DNA of 64,000 bases from assembly GCF_022524485.1 (NCBI RefSeq), contig NZ_JAKXMK010000006.1, positions 1-64,000 on the forward strand, in the 5' to 3' direction. The position numbers were made by a program, and so were the translations under genes. Of this stretch, positions 1 through 9,957 are shown piece after piece. How positions within the stretch are numbered: the stretch's first letter is position 1; every line of letters starts with the position of its first letter. Origin of the DNA: Pseudonocardia alaniniphila. GTDB lineage: Bacteria > Actinomycetota > Actinomycetes > Mycobacteriales > Pseudonocardiaceae. The notes beneath the pieces were generated by a model. It was given only the letters and a program-made list of their open reading frames with translations, was not told the DNA's origin and did not search any database.

Positions 1-960
1 GCGCTGATCAACGGCACCGACGGGATGCTGGGGATGCTGGTGCTGGCGTGCGCGGACCTGCGGCGGCTGTTGCGCACGGCGGATGTCGTGGTGGCGATGA
101 GTGTGGAGGCGTTGCTGGGCACGGATGCGGTGTTCGCGCCGGATCTGCAGGCGTTGCGCCCCCATCCGGGGCAGGCGGAGTCGGCGGCGAACCTGCGGGT
201 GCTGCTCGCCGGGTCGGAGGTGATGGCGAGTCATCGGACGCCCGAGTGCACGCGGGTGCAGGATGCGTACTCGCTGCGCTGCGCCCCTCAGGTGCACGGC
301 GCTGCCCGCGACACCCTGAGCCACGCGGAGCTGGTAGCGGGCCGGGAGTTGTCCGCAGCCATCGACAACCCGGTGGTCACGGAGGACGGGCGGGTGGAGA
401 GCAACGGCAACTTCCACGGTGCCCCGCTGGGTTACGTGCTGGACTTCCTCGCGATCGCGGTAGCGGACCTCGCATCGATGAGTGAGCGGCGCACGGACCG
501 CTTCCTGGACGTGGCGCGCAACCAGGGCTTGCCGGCGTTCCTGGCCGACGACCCGGGCGTGGACTCGGGCCACATGATCGCCCAGTACACGCAGGCGTCG
601 ATCGTGGCGGAGCTGAAGCGGCTCGCCGTACCTGCCTCCGTGGACTCGATCCCGACGAGCGCGATGCAGGAGGACCACGTCTCCATGGGCTGGGCCGCCG
701 CCCGCAAGCTGCGCCGGGCGTTGGAGGGGCTGACGCGGGTACTCGGGGTCGAGCTGCTCACCGCCGCCCGCGCCCTGGACATGCGCGGCCCGCTGGCGCC
801 TGCCCCGGCCACCGCGGCCGTGCGTGACAGGCTGCGCGTCGAGGTGGCAGGACCTGGCACTGACCGGTGGCTCGCCCCCGAGATCGACACCGCCGTCCGG
901 CTGGTGGACAGCGGCGAGGCCCTGGTTGCGGCGGAGTCGGTGGTCGGCCCGTTGCGCTGA
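1..960 (+). CDS. hutH: Histidine ammonia-lyase, C-terminal part (5' truncated by window)
   Basis: Cytosolic enzyme that deaminates histidine to trans-urocanate, the first step of histidine degradation. The frame is open from base 1 and begins with ALINGT, a conserved stretch of the HutH/PAL family located downstream of the Ala-Ser-Gly segment that forms the MIO cofactor; that segment therefore lies before the window. About 319 residues remain of a usual ~510. The stretch MQEDHVSMG, also typical of HutH, is present near residue 225. It is the first visible gene of a hut operon; hutU follows after 85 nt. No internal stop or frameshift is seen in the visible part. The identification is firm from both sequence and context. 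Confidence 0.95.
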   Translation, partial: ALINGTDGMLGMLVLACADLRRLLRTADVVVAMSVEALLGTDAVFAPDLQALRPHPGQAESAANLRVLLAGSEVMASHRTPECTRVQDAYSLRCAPQVHGAARDTLSHAELVAGRELSAAIDNPVVTEDGRVESNGNFHGAPLGYVLDFLAIAVADLASMSERRTDRFLDVARNQGLPAFLADDPGVDSGHMIAQYTQASIVAELKRLAVPASVDSIPTSAMQEDHVSMGWAAARKLRRALEGLTRVLGVELLTAARALDMRGPLAPAPATAAVRDRLRVEVAGPGTDRWLAPEIDTAVRLVDSGEALVAAESVVGPLR

Positions 961-1045
961 CGGCGCTTGCGCAAGGCGCTCGTCAGGGCACTACTCGTAT
1001 CGCGAAGGAAAACCACGTCCGACCCGACGAACGAGGAGGAACGCC

Positions 1046-2713
1046 ATGGAGGGCGCCCGTCCCGTCCGAGCCGCCCGTGGCACGACCCTGACCGCGCGGT
1101 CCTGGCAGACCGAAGCGCCGCTGCGGATGCTCTGCAACAACCTCGACCCCGAGGTGGCAGAACGGCCCGACGACCTCGTGGTCTACGGCGGCACCGGGCG
1201 CGCGGCGCGCGACTGGGCGTCCTTCGACGCGATGGTGCGCACCCTCACCACCCTGGCCGAGGACGAGACGATGCTGGTGCAGTCCGGCCGTCCGGTCGGG
1301 GTGCTGCGCACGCACGAGTGGGCACCGCGCGTGCTCATCGCCAACTCCAACCTCGTGGGCGACTGGGCCACCTGGCCCGAGTTCCGCAGGCTGGAGCGGC
1401 TCGGCCTCACCATGTACGGGCAGATGACCGCGGGCTCGTGGATCTACATCGGTACCCAGGGCATCCTGCAGGGCACCTACGAGACCTTCGCCGCCATCGC
1501 CACGAAGCGGTTCGGCGGCTCGCTCACGGGCACGCTGACCGTCACCGGCGGGTGCGGCGGCATGGGCGGGGCTCAGCCGCTCGCCGTCACCCTGAACGGC
1601 GGGGTGTGCCTCGTGGTCGACGTCGACCCGGCCCGGCTGCGGCGCCGGGTCGAGCACCGCTACCTCGACGAGCTGTCCTACGACCTCGACGACGCCGTGG
1701 CGCGCTGTGAGCGTGCCCGGCAGGAGGGCACGGCGTGGTCGGTCGGAGTGGTCGGCAACTGTGCGACAGTTCTTCCGGAGCTACTACGCCGCGGCGTAGA
1801 GGTGGACATCGTGACCGATCAGACCTCTGCGCACGACCCGCTGTCCTACCTGCCCGACGGCGTGGATCTCGACGACTGGCCCGAGTACGCGGCGTCGAAG
1901 CCCGAGGAGTTCACCGACCGGGCACGGGAGTCGATGGCGCGCCATGTCGAGGCCATGGTGGGCTTCCTCGACGCGGGCGCCGAGGTGTTCGACTACGGCA
2001 ACTCCCTGCGCGACGAGGCCCGGCGGGGCGGCTACGAGCGCGCGTTCGCCTTCCCCGGCTTCGTCCCGGCCTACATCCGGCCCCTGTTCTGTGAGGGCAA
2101 GGGCCCGTTCCGGTGGGCGGCGCTCTCGGGCGACCCGGGCGACATCCACGCCACGGACGACGCCGTGCTGGAGCTCTTCCCCGACAACGACCGCCTGCAC
2201 CGCTGGATCCGGGCAGCTCGCGACCGCGTGGCGTTCCAGGGCCTACCGGCCCGTATCTGCTGGCTGGGCCAAGGCGAGCGGGACCGCGCCGGGCTGCGGT
2301 TCAACGAGATGGTCGCCTCGGGTGCGCTCTCCGCACCCGTCGTGATCGGCCGCGACCACCTCGACACCGGCTCGGTGGCGTCTCCGTATCGGGAGACCGA
2401 GGCGATGGTCGACGGGTCGGACGCCATCGCCGACTGGCCGCTGCTCAATGCGCTGGTCAACACCGCGTCGGGGGCGAGCTGGGTGTCGATCCACCACGGC
2501 GGCGGGGTCGGGATCGGGCGGTCCCTGCACGCCGGGCAGGTCACGGTGGCCGACGGCACCGAGCTGGCCGCCCGCAAGATCGAGCGTGTGCTCACCAACG
2601 ACCCGGCCAGCGGCGTGCTGCGCCACGCCGACGCCGGGTACCAGCGGGCGTCCGAGGTGGCGACCGCGCACGCCCTGCGCGTGCCGATGGCGGACGTCGG
2701 GGCCGATCGGTGA
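1046..2713 (+). CDS. hutU: Urocanate hydratase
   Basis: Adds water to urocanate to give 4-imidazolone-5-propionate, using tightly bound NAD+, in the cytosol. The 555-residue product has the family's usual length. The glycine-rich NAD-binding segment [14 protein letters not shown] lies near residue 170 and the family stretch GGGVGIGRS near residue 487. The frame is open further upstream, but ATG 1046 is preceded by a strong ribosome site (acgaggagga, 1031-1040) and gives the family N-terminus, so it was chosen. Its stop overlaps the GTG start of the permease gene by 4 nt (GTGA), pointing to translational coupling in the hut operon. Confidence 0.96.
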   Translation: MEGARPVRAARGTTLTARSWQTEAPLRMLCNNLDPEVAERPDDLVVYGGTGRAARDWASFDAMVRTLTTLAEDETMLVQSGRPVGVLRTHEWAPRVLIANSNLVGDWATWPEFRRLERLGLTMYGQMTAGSWIYIGTQGILQGTYETFAAIATKRFGGSLTGTLTVTGGCGGMGGAQPLAVTLNGGVCLVVDVDPARLRRRVEHRYLDELSYDLDDAVARCERARQEGTAWSVGVVGNCATVLPELLRRGVEVDIVTDQTSAHDPLSYLPDGVDLDDWPEYAASKPEEFTDRARESMARHVEAMVGFLDAGAEVFDYGNSLRDEARRGGYERAFAFPGFVPAYIRPLFCEGKGPFRWAALSGDPGDIHATDDAVLELFPDNDRLHRWIRAARDRVAFQGLPARICWLGQGERDRAGLRFNEMVASGALSAPVVIGRDHLDTGSVASPYRETEAMVDGSDAIADWPLLNALVNTASGASWVSIHHGGGVGIGRSLHAGQVTVADGTELAARKIERVLTNDPASGVLRHADAGYQRASEVATAHALRVPMADVGADR

Positions 2714-4140
2714 GCGCTCCGTCGCGCATCGAACGCCGGTCCATCGACGTCGTGCCCGACGCCGAACGCCACGGTTCCCCGTTGAGCCAGTTCACGCTGT
2801 GGTTCGGGGCGAACATGCAGATCACCGCGATGGTGGACGGCGCACTCGCCGTGGTCTTCGGGGCCGATGCCCTGTGGGCGATCGTCGGGCTCCTGATCGG
2901 CAACATCGCCGGCGGGGTGGTGATGGCCCTGCACTCCGCGCAGGGTCCGCGGCTCGGACTCCCGCAGATGATCTCGAGTCGCGCGCAGTTCGGGGTCTAC
3001 GGCGCGATCGTTCCGCTCGTGCTCGTCGTGCTGCTGTACCTGGGCTTCGCCGCCACGGGCACGGTGCTCGCCGGGCAGGCGATCAACGAGATCGTGAACG
3101 TCGACGCCCCTGCGGTCGGGATCATCGTCTTCGGGCTGCTCACCGGGATCGTGGCGATTCTCGGGTACCGCTACATCCACATGCTCGGGCGCGTGGCCAC
3201 CGTTGTCGGCATCCTGGGGTTCACCTATCTCGCGATCATGCTCGTCACGCAGTACGACGTGGGGGCGTTGCTCGGGGTGATCCCCTTCGACGGCGCGACG
3301 TTCCTGCTCGCCATCTCCCTCGGCGCGGCCTGGCAGCTGACCTACGGTCCCTATGTCGCCGACTACTCGCGCTACCTGCCCCGCCACACCAGCGAGAGCG
3401 TGACGTTCCATTCGACACTGTGGGGCAGCGTGCTCGGCTCCCAGTGGTCGATGACGCTCGGCGCGCTGATCGCCGCCATCCCGGCTGCTGCCGGGGGGAG
3501 CTTCCTGGACCAGCAGGTCGGATTCCTCGGTCAGCTGTCCGGCGGCGCGGTGGCCGCGATCGCGATCTACCTCGTGATCGTGGTCGGCAAACTGACCGTG
3601 AACTGCCTCAACGCCTACGGCGGGTTCATGTGCATGCTCACCACGGTCACCTCGATGACACGGGCGTCCCGGGTGTCGCGGGCCGGCCGGGTGGCCTTCA
3701 TCGTGGGGTTCCTCCTGGCGTCCGTGCTGATCGCGTTGCTCGCCTCGGCGAACTTCCTGGACAACTTCCGCCAGTTCATGCTCGCGCTGCTGATGGTCTT
3801 CACGCCCTGGAGCGCGATCAACCTGATCGACTACTACCTGATCTCGCGGGAGCGGGTCGACGTGCCGGCGCTCTACGACCCCGACGGCCGCTACGGCCGG
3901 TGGAACGTCGTCGCGCTGGTCTCCTACGCGGTGGGTGTGCTCGTTCAGATCCCGTTCATGGCGCAGTCGCTCTACACCGGCCCCGTCACCGAGGCGCTCG
4001 GCGGTGCGGACATCTCCTGGCTCGTGGGCCTGGCCGTCACCGCCGCCGTCTACTACCCGTGGGCCAGGCGGACCACGGACGTGCCCGCCGAGATGACCTA
4101 CCCGCCCGGAACGCTTGCCGCAGAAGCGGACGTGCGATGA
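2710..4140 (+). CDS. NCS1-family permease (cytosine/purine type) in the hut operon
   Basis: Integral membrane transporter of 476 residues with about 12 hydrophobic segments. It belongs to the nucleobase:cation symporter-1 family (CodB/purine-cytosine permease type); the N-terminal stretch around [14 protein letters not shown] is characteristic. NCS1 members carry cytosine, purines, allantoin, hydantoins or other small N-heterocycles. Because the gene overlaps hutU by 4 nt (GTG start at 2710) and the following amidohydrolase by 4 nt (ATGA), uptake of an imidazole compound such as histidine or urocanate is the natural inference. The substrate cannot be read from sequence, and an allantoin or nucleobase substrate is the alternative. 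Confidence 0.85.
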   Translation: MSAPSRIERRSIDVVPDAERHGSPLSQFTLWFGANMQITAMVDGALAVVFGADALWAIVGLLIGNIAGGVVMALHSAQGPRLGLPQMISSRAQFGVYGAIVPLVLVVLLYLGFAATGTVLAGQAINEIVNVDAPAVGIIVFGLLTGIVAILGYRYIHMLGRVATVVGILGFTYLAIMLVTQYDVGALLGVIPFDGATFLLAISLGAAWQLTYGPYVADYSRYLPRHTSESVTFHSTLWGSVLGSQWSMTLGALIAAIPAAAGGSFLDQQVGFLGQLSGGAVAAIAIYLVIVVGKLTVNCLNAYGGFMCMLTTVTSMTRASRVSRAGRVAFIVGFLLASVLIALLASANFLDNFRQFMLALLMVFTPWSAINLIDYYLISRERVDVPALYDPDGRYGRWNVVALVSYAVGVLVQIPFMAQSLYTGPVTEALGGADISWLVGLAVTAAVYYPWARRTTDVPAEMTYPPGTLAAEADVR

Positions 4141-5369
4141 GGGGGCTTGCGAGCGAATCGTCGTCCGGGCAACGCTTCGATGCGCTCTGGGCCGATCTCG
4201 AGCGGGTCGGCCGCCAGGGGAGCTCCGGTGGATACCGGCGCTTCGCCTGGACGTCGACGGACGCCGCGTTGCGCGAGTGGTTCACCGGCGAGGCGCAGGA
4301 GCGCGGGCTCGACGTCACCAGCGACCGGGCGGGGAACCTCTGGGCCTGGTGGGGCGATCCCGACGCCGACGGGCCCGGTCTGGTGGTGGGCAGCCATCTC
4401 GACTCGGTGCCCGACGGCGGAGCCTTCGACGGCCCGCTCGGCGTCGTGTCGGCGCTCGCCGCCGTGGACGTGCTGCGCGACCGGGGATGGAGGCCGCAGC
4501 GACCACTGGGCGTCGCCGTGTTCTCCGACGAGGAGGGCGCGCGGTTCGGGGTGGCCTGCGCCGGGAGCAGGATCATCACGGGCGCCCTCGGCGCCGACCG
4601 CGCCCGGTCGCTGCGTGACGCCGACGGCACCACCATGGCCGAGGCCATGTCGGCTGCCGGTCACGACCCCTCCCAGGTCGGGCCCGACGAGCGTGCCCTG
4701 CGCCGCGTCGCCACCTTCGTCGAGCTGCACGTCGAGCAGGGCAAGGGCCTGGTCGACGCGCACGAGGGTGAGGGCGCACCGGTGGGTGTGGCGAGCTCGA
4801 TCTGGCCGCACGGCCGATGGCGGTTCGACCTGCGCGGCCGGGCCGACCATGCCGGCACCACCCGGCTGGCCGACCGCGACGACCCGATGCTCGCGCTCGC
4901 CGCGGTCGTGGGCACCGCCCGCAGCGCGGCGGAGCGGCATGCCGCGCTGGCCACGGTGGGCAAGCTCTCGGTGCAGCCGAACGGGGTGAACGCCATCCCG
5001 TCGGCCGTCACGGCCTGGCTCGACGCGCGTGGGCCCGTGGAGCAGGACGTGCGCGCGGTCGTCGCCGCGGTGGGTCTCGCGGCGGGAAGCGAGCCCGTGG
5101 AGGAGTCCTGGACCGCGGCGACCGACTTCGATACGGCGCTGCGGGACCGGCTCGCCGCCCTGCTGGGCGAGGACGGAGCACCGGCGCCCGTGCTGCCCAC
5201 AGGTGCGGGCCACGACGCCGGGATCCTCTCGGCGGCCGGCGTCCCGACCGCGATGCTGTTCGTGCGCAACCCGACCGGCGTGTCCCACTCCCCGTACGAG
5301 CACGCCGACCCGGATGACTGCCATCGTGGCGTCGAGGCTCTCGTGCGGGTCCTGGAGGAGCTCGGGTGA
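4137..5369 (+). CDS. M20-family amidohydrolase (allantoate / N-carbamoyl-amino-acid hydrolase type)
   Basis: A 410-residue member of the binuclear metal M20 family closest in pattern to allantoate amidohydrolase and N-carbamoyl-L-amino-acid hydrolase. Metal-ligand motifs are intact: GSHLDSV (His87), Asp98, DEEG (Glu132-Glu133), ELHVEQG (His198) and a C-terminal HSPYEH. It starts inside the permease stop codon (ATGA) and ends overlapping hutF, so it is a core member of the hut operon. HutF yields N-formylglutamate, which needs a hydrolase, and no HutG-type N-formylglutamate amidohydrolase is visible. This enzyme may fill that role; that is inference. Allantoate or N-carbamoyl hydrolysis is the alternative. 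Confidence 0.88.
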   Translation: MRGLASESSSGQRFDALWADLERVGRQGSSGGYRRFAWTSTDAALREWFTGEAQERGLDVTSDRAGNLWAWWGDPDADGPGLVVGSHLDSVPDGGAFDGPLGVVSALAAVDVLRDRGWRPQRPLGVAVFSDEEGARFGVACAGSRIITGALGADRARSLRDADGTTMAEAMSAAGHDPSQVGPDERALRRVATFVELHVEQGKGLVDAHEGEGAPVGVASSIWPHGRWRFDLRGRADHAGTTRLADRDDPMLALAAVVGTARSAAERHAALATVGKLSVQPNGVNAIPSAVTAWLDARGPVEQDVRAVVAAVGLAAGSEPVEESWTAATDFDTALRDRLAALLGEDGAPAPVLPTGAGHDAGILSAAGVPTAMLFVRNPTGVSHSPYEHADPDDCHRGVEALVRVLEELG

Positions 5370-6709
5370 CGGTGGCACCGCCGGCGCAGACGTGGTGGTG
5401 CGAACACGCCTGGATCGGCGAGGGTCCGGCATCCCGCGTGCGTGTCGGCGTCCGGGACGGCCGGATCACCGCGGTGGAGACCGGCGTGGACCCCGGGCCC
5501 GGCGACGAGCGGCTTCCCGGCATGGTGCTGCCCGGGTTCGCCAACGCCCACAGCCACGCCTTCCACCGCGCGCTGCGTGGCCGCACCCATGACCGCGGCG
5601 GCACGTTCTGGACCTGGCGGGAGCGGATGTACGCCGTAGCGCGGCGGCTCGACCCGGACTCCTACCTCGCGCTGGCCCGAGCGACATACGCCGAGATGGC
5701 GCTGGCGGGCGTCGTCACCGTCGGGGAGTTCCACTACCTGCACCACGGCCCCGGCGGCACCCCGTACGCCGATCCGAACGCGATGGGCCACGCGCTGATC
5801 CAGGCGGCCGCGGAGGCCGGGGTGCGGCTCACGCTCCTCGACACCTGCTACCTGGCCGGGGGTCTGACAGCCGCAGGCCACACCCCGCTCGACGACGTGC
5901 AGGCCCGGTTCTCCGACGAGGACGCGGCCGGGTGGGCCGAGCGCGTCGACCTGCTGCCGGACGGCGACTCGATGCGCATCGGCGCCGCGATCCACTCGGT
6001 CCGGGCGGTGCCTGCTCCCCAGTTGCCGCAGGTGGCGACGGCCGCCCGCGGTCGCCCTCTCCACGCGCATCTCTCCGAGCAACCGCAGGAGAACGAGGCC
6101 TGCCTCGCGTTCTACGGCTGCACGCCCACTGCGCTGCTCGCCGGGCACGGCGTCCTCGGGGCCGCGAGCACGGCGGTGCACGCCACCCACCTCACCGAGC
6201 AGGACGTCGCCCTGCTGGGCGGCTCGCACACCACCGTGTGCGCCTGCCCGAGCACCGAGGCCGACCTGGCCGACGGGATCGGGCCGTTCCGCGCACTGCG
6301 CGATGCCGGGTCGCCGCTGGCGGTCGGCAGCGACCAGCACGTCATCACCGACCTGCTGATGGAGGCGCGGCTCATCGAGTGCCACGAGCGGCTGGCGTGC
6401 GGCGAGCGCGGCCGATTCGCGCCGGTGGCGCTGGTCGACGCTCTCACCGCGCACGGCCATGCCGCCCTCGGCTGGCCCGACGCCGGCCGCATCGCCCCCG
6501 GGCAGCGGGCCGACCTGGTGGCGGTGCGCCTCGACAGCCCCCGCACGGCCGGAGCCGATCCCGCGCAGGCGGTGCTGGTGGCAGGCGCCGCGGACGTCGA
6601 CACGGTGCTGGTCGGCGGCGTGCCGGTGGTCACGGGCGGGGTACACCGGCTCGGCGACGTCGGTGCCCTGCTGCGCGCCGCGATCGTGCCCATCTGGAGC
6701 GGGACATGA
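5366..6709 (+). CDS. hutF: Formimidoylglutamate deiminase
   Basis: Amidohydrolase-superfamily enzyme that deiminates N-formimino-L-glutamate to N-formyl-L-glutamate and ammonia, defining the five-step histidine pathway. The 447-residue product carries the metal-binding ANAHSHAFH motif (His62, His64), further His residues in HAHLSEQ and HATHLTE, and the late Asp in VGSDQH. The GTG start at 5366 overlaps the preceding M20 gene by 4 nt; the 3' end overlaps hutI by 4 nt. Length and motif order match HutF rather than the related guanine deaminases. Confidence 0.94.
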   Translation: MTVAPPAQTWWCEHAWIGEGPASRVRVGVRDGRITAVETGVDPGPGDERLPGMVLPGFANAHSHAFHRALRGRTHDRGGTFWTWRERMYAVARRLDPDSYLALARATYAEMALAGVVTVGEFHYLHHGPGGTPYADPNAMGHALIQAAAEAGVRLTLLDTCYLAGGLTAAGHTPLDDVQARFSDEDAAGWAERVDLLPDGDSMRIGAAIHSVRAVPAPQLPQVATAARGRPLHAHLSEQPQENEACLAFYGCTPTALLAGHGVLGAASTAVHATHLTEQDVALLGGSHTTVCACPSTEADLADGIGPFRALRDAGSPLAVGSDQHVITDLLMEARLIECHERLACGERGRFAPVALVDALTAHGHAALGWPDAGRIAPGQRADLVAVRLDSPRTAGADPAQAVLVAGAADVDTVLVGGVPVVTGGVHRLGDVGALLRAAIVPIWSGT

Positions 6710-7878
6710 CCACTCATGCGGCGACGCTGATCACCGGCCTGGCAGAGCTCGTCAGCAACGACCCGGAGCTGGGGCCGGGGCCACTGGGGCTGATGCGCGA
6801 TGCGGCTCTCGTGGTGCAGGACGGCACGATTGCCTGGGTGGGTCCGGCGGGTGCTGCGCCCCCGGCTGACGAGCGCGTGGACGTCGGCGGACGGGCCGTG
6901 CTGCCGGGTTTCGTCGACAGCCACGCGCACCTCGTGTTCGCGGGGGAACGCTCGGCGGAGTTCGAGGCGAGGATGTCCGGCGTCCCGTACGACGGCGGCG
7001 GCATCGCCTCCACCGTGCGGGCCACCCGCGACGCCGGCGATGAGCTGCTGCGATCGCAGCTGCAGCGGGTCGTCGCGGAGATGCGTGCCCAGGGCACCAC
7101 CACCGTGGAGGTCAAGAGCGGGTACGGCCTGACGGTGGCGGACGAGGCCCGTGCCCTGCGGTTGGCCCGCGAGGTCACCGTGGAGACGACCTTCCTGGGG
7201 GCGCACGTGGTGCCGCCGGAGTACGCCGGTCGCTCGGACGAGTATGTGGCGCTGGTCACCGGCCCGATGCTGGCGGCCTGCGCACCGCACGCACGCTGGA
7301 TCGACGTCTTCTGCGAGCCCGCCTCGCCGCACGCGTTCGACGGCCCGGCGAGCCGTGCCGTGCTGGAGGCCGGCCGGGCCGCAGGCCTCGGCCTGCGGGT
7401 GCACGGCAACCAGCTGGGCCCCGGACCTGGTGCGCAGCTCGCCGTCGAGCTGGGCGCCGCCAGCGTCGACCACTGCACGTTCCTCAGCGACGCGGACGTC
7501 GACGCCCTCGCGTCCGGCCAGACGGTGGCGACGCTCCTGCCCGGTGTCGAGTTCTCGACCCGCCAGCCCTACCCGGACGCCCGGCGCCTGCTCGATGCCG
7601 GTGTCACGGTCGCGCTGGCCACCGACTGCAACCCCGGCACGTGCTTCTCGTCGTCGATGCCGCTCTGCGTGGCGCTGGCGGTGCGGGAGATGGGAATGAC
7701 GCCCGTCGAGGCCGTGCTGGCGGCAACCCGGGGCGGGGCTGCCGCGCTGCGCCGCGATGACATCGGTCACCTCGGGGTGGGGGCTCGCGCCGAAATGGCA
7801 GTGCTGGACGCACCGTCCTACCGATACCTGGCCTACCGGCCGGGTGTGCCGCTGGCGCGCACCCTCGAAGTCGCGTGA
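6706..7878 (+). CDS. hutI: Imidazolonepropionase
   Basis: Hydrolyses 4-imidazolone-5-propionate to N-formimino-L-glutamate, linking HutU to HutF. The 390-residue product has the family length, the metal-binding [13 protein letters not shown] motif (His73, His75), the NQLGPG and VDHC segments and the TDCNPGTC motif near residue 307. ATG 6706 overlaps the hutF stop codon (ATGA). The frame is open further upstream, but that portion is antiparallel-frame noise over hutF. It is the last gene of the visible hut operon; a 124-nt gap precedes the next gene. Confidence 0.95.
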   Translation: MTTHAATLITGLAELVSNDPELGPGPLGLMRDAALVVQDGTIAWVGPAGAAPPADERVDVGGRAVLPGFVDSHAHLVFAGERSAEFEARMSGVPYDGGGIASTVRATRDAGDELLRSQLQRVVAEMRAQGTTTVEVKSGYGLTVADEARALRLAREVTVETTFLGAHVVPPEYAGRSDEYVALVTGPMLAACAPHARWIDVFCEPASPHAFDGPASRAVLEAGRAAGLGLRVHGNQLGPGPGAQLAVELGAASVDHCTFLSDADVDALASGQTVATLLPGVEFSTRQPYPDARRLLDAGVTVALATDCNPGTCFSSSMPLCVALAVREMGMTPVEAVLAATRGGAAALRRDDIGHLGVGARAEMAVLDAPSYRYLAYRPGVPLARTLEVA

Positions 7879-8002
7879 ACCGCATCGCCACGAGTCACGT
7901 TCATGACGGGCAGGCGGCGCGTGAGCGCGGCCTGTCGGTGCCCGGCGACCGGCCGCGGGATGCGGCGGCCCAGGCATCTGGCCAGACGATGAGGAGTCTC
8001 GT

Positions 8003-8470
8003 GTGCGTGCCCGTTCTGCTCGGTTGCTGACCGGCGGCCTGATATTCGCCACCGTCGGGTTGACTGCGGCCTGCGCAGGTCAGCCGGTCGTGTCCGATCC
8101 GGTGGCCGTTGTCATGCCGTCCGCGCCGTCGACGTTGGCCGCGCTCTCGGCGAGTGTCCGCGCCCCCATGGCGTCGGCGGCTGACATCGACGGCACGCCG
8201 GTGAACTGCGGCAAGGTCGGCCCCACCGGCGGCAAGCAGGTGGACCTGATCGCCGAGGCCACTCCCGCCGGCACGGTCGGATGTACAGACGCGATCGACG
8301 CCATCAGCCAGTACTACAAGCGAGCTTCGTCCCCCGTCGCCGGAGATGGCACGGCCCGGATCCGGAAGGTCGGGAAATGGACGTGCTTGATGGACACCGG
8401 CCTTCCGGTCAGCCAGCGGTACATCGTCTGCGGCAGCACCGACGGTCTCGCCCTCCACACCCAGCCCTGA
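8003..8470 (+). CDS. Small four-cysteine lipoprotein, copy 1
   Basis: A 155-residue predicted lipoprotein with a short arginine-containing signal peptide and a lipobox-like LTAAC (cysteine near residue 24), followed by a linker and a compact C-terminal domain of about 90 residues. That domain holds four cysteines (NCGKVG, GTVGC, KWTC, VCGS), likely forming two disulfides outside the membrane. I do not recognise the family. The GTG at 8003 lies 6 nt after gaggag. The adjacent gene is a diverged tandem copy. Function unknown; an extracytoplasmic binding or inhibitor-like role is possible but unsupported. Confidence 0.8.
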   Translation: MRARSARLLTGGLIFATVGLTAACAGQPVVSDPVAVVMPSAPSTLAALSASVRAPMASAADIDGTPVNCGKVGPTGGKQVDLIAEATPAGTVGCTDAIDAISQYYKRASSPVAGDGTARIRKVGKWTCLMDTGLPVSQRYIVCGSTDGLALHTQP

Positions 8471-8644
8471 CGGTCCGGACACGCCCGAGCGCTCGTGACG
8501 ATCTTCGCCATCCGGTGAACCGGGTCCCCGCGGCCCGCGTTGATCACCAGCGGGTGGCGCGGAACGCGCGGCCCGTCAGTGCACGGCGTAGGACCGCGAC
8601 CACGCGGAGGCCCGGGCACCTGACCTGACAATGAGGAGTTTGCC

Positions 8645-9202
8645 GTGGGTGCCCGCTCTGCTCGCCTGCTGACCATCGGACTGATGCTCGCCACAGTCGG
8701 GCTGGCCTCTGCCTGCGCAGGCCAGCCGGTTGTGACCGTTGCGCCGACCGCCTCGACCGGGTCGGCCGTTTCCGCACCGGCCGACCCGGTCGAGCCGGCC
8801 GTGCCTGCCGCGCACGGCCCGCACGGCGTGCCCGCCGACCCGGCCGTGCCTGCAGGGCCGGACCCCGCTGCCGCACCGGCCCCCGCTGCCGCTCCCGCCC
8901 CCGCCGTCGCGCCGGGCGATGAATCGCAGGGGGTGAACTGTGGCAAGGTCGGCCCCGACGGCGGTCAGCAGGTGGATCTGATCGCCGAGGCCACCGACGC
9001 CGGCACGGTGGGGTGCACGGAGGCGATCAACGTCATCACGCAGTACTACCACGATGCGGCGGTCCAGGTCCCCGGAGACGGCACGTCGCGCATCCGGGAG
9101 ATCGGCAAGTGGACCTGCGCGATCGACACCGGCGGGCCGGTCAGCGGCCGGCAGATCGGCTGCGGCACCGACGACGGCTTCGCCATGCACACGCAGCCCT
9201 GA
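8645..9202 (+). CDS. Small four-cysteine lipoprotein, copy 2
   Basis: A 185-residue paralogue of the preceding gene. The signal peptide (MGARSARLLTIG...) ends in LASAC, a better lipobox than copy 1. A ~70-residue Pro/Ala-rich linker, longer than in copy 1, separates it from the conserved C-terminal domain. All four cysteines, the GGxQVDLIAEAT stretch, the GDGTxRIR stretch and the terminal MHTQP are shared with copy 1. GTG 8645 follows gaggag by 6 nt. Its stop lies 2 nt from the stop of the convergent SDR gene. No function can be assigned. Confidence 0.8.
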   Translation: MGARSARLLTIGLMLATVGLASACAGQPVVTVAPTASTGSAVSAPADPVEPAVPAAHGPHGVPADPAVPAGPDPAAAPAPAAAPAPAVAPGDESQGVNCGKVGPDGGQQVDLIAEATDAGTVGCTEAINVITQYYHDAAVQVPGDGTSRIREIGKWTCAIDTGGPVSGRQIGCGTDDGFAMHTQP

Positions 9203-9204
9203 GC

Positions 9205-9957
9205 TCAGACCACCGGAGTGTCGGCCCGCCGATCCATACGCCGCGACAGACGGGCGAAGACGGCGGGCGCCACCCCGTGCACGCGGGCACCGACGGTGAG
9301 CCAGCGGGGCACGAACACCTCGGCCCGGTCCCGTCGCACGGCCTCCACCAGAGCTTCTGCCACGCGTTCCGCGCTGACCGGACGCGGGAAGCGCCGGTGG
9401 TAGGGCTGCCCTCGCCGTTCGTAGTACGGGGTGGTGACCGCTCCTGGGAGCACGGTGGTGACCCCGACCTCCGACTCCACCCGCAGCGCGTCGGCGAATC
9501 CGCGCAGGCCTGCCTTCGTGGCCGAGTAGGTGGCCTCGTACGCCACCCCGATCGCCGCGACGGAGGCCACGAAGACGACGTGCCCGTGCGCGGCGCGCAG
9601 TGTCGGTAGCAGGGTCCGGGTGATCTGGACGGGAGCGACGAGGTTGACCGCCAGCAGTTCGTCGACGACGTCGGCCGGCGTCTCCGCCAGGGGACCGGCC
9701 GCGCCGACACCGGCCCCGTGGACCAGCAACTCCGCCCAGCCGTCAGCGGCGTCGCACACCGTCTCGACCCCTGCACGGTTGCGCAGGTCCGAGACCACCG
9801 CGCGCCCTCCGGTGCGAACGGCGACGGCATCGAGGCGATCCCGGTCGCGGCCCACGAGGAGAAGCCGGCAGCCGTGGTGGGCGAGTTGCTCCGCCACGGC
9901 CGCCCCGATGCCGGAGGAGGCGCCGGTGACGACCGCGTTGCGCGGCAGTCGCGTCAT
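9205..9957 (-). CDS. SDR-family oxidoreductase
   Basis: A 250-residue classical short-chain dehydrogenase/reductase. The cofactor motif TGASSGIG is near residue 11, followed by Ser in the FVASVAA segment and the catalytic YSATKAG near residue 148. The Arg-rich loop after the third strand (VGRDRDRLD) favours NADP(H). The start overlaps the stop of the upstream membrane-protein gene by 4 nt, so it is cotranscribed with that gene and probably with the glycosyltransferase/acyltransferase fusion. This suggests reduction of a lipid or acyl intermediate, which is inference only. The C-terminal ~30 residues are basic. Confidence 0.9.
   Translation of the reverse strand: MTRLPRNAVVTGASSGIGAAVAEQLAHHGCRLLLVGRDRDRLDAVAVRTGGRAVVSDLRNRAGVETVCDAADGWAELLVHGAGVGAAGPLAETPADVVDELLAVNLVAPVQITRTLLPTLRAAHGHVVFVASVAAIGVAYEATYSATKAGLRGFADALRVESEVGVTTVLPGAVTTPYYERRGQPYHRRFPRPVSAERVAEALVEAVRRDRAEVFVPRWLTVGARVHGVAPAVFARLSRRMDRRADTPVV

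Larger units (their letters stand above)
7914..9202 (+). repeat. Tandem gene duplication including the 5' regions
   Basis: Two consecutive units, roughly 7914-8470 and 8567-9202, match in both the coding sequence and about 80 nt of upstream sequence, ending in the same ribosome site (gaggag at 7991-7996 and 8633-8638), each 6 nt from a GTG start. The 5' matches show the duplicated segment carried its own leader and not only the ORF. The copies differ mainly in a proline/alanine-rich linker that is longer in copy two. Confidence 0.8.

Noticed and set aside
4661..6646. Very long open frame (661 codons) antisense to the M20 and hutF genes
   Set aside because: It opposes well-supported genes in their full length, has no recognisable domain and is typical of the free antisense frame in very GC-rich DNA.
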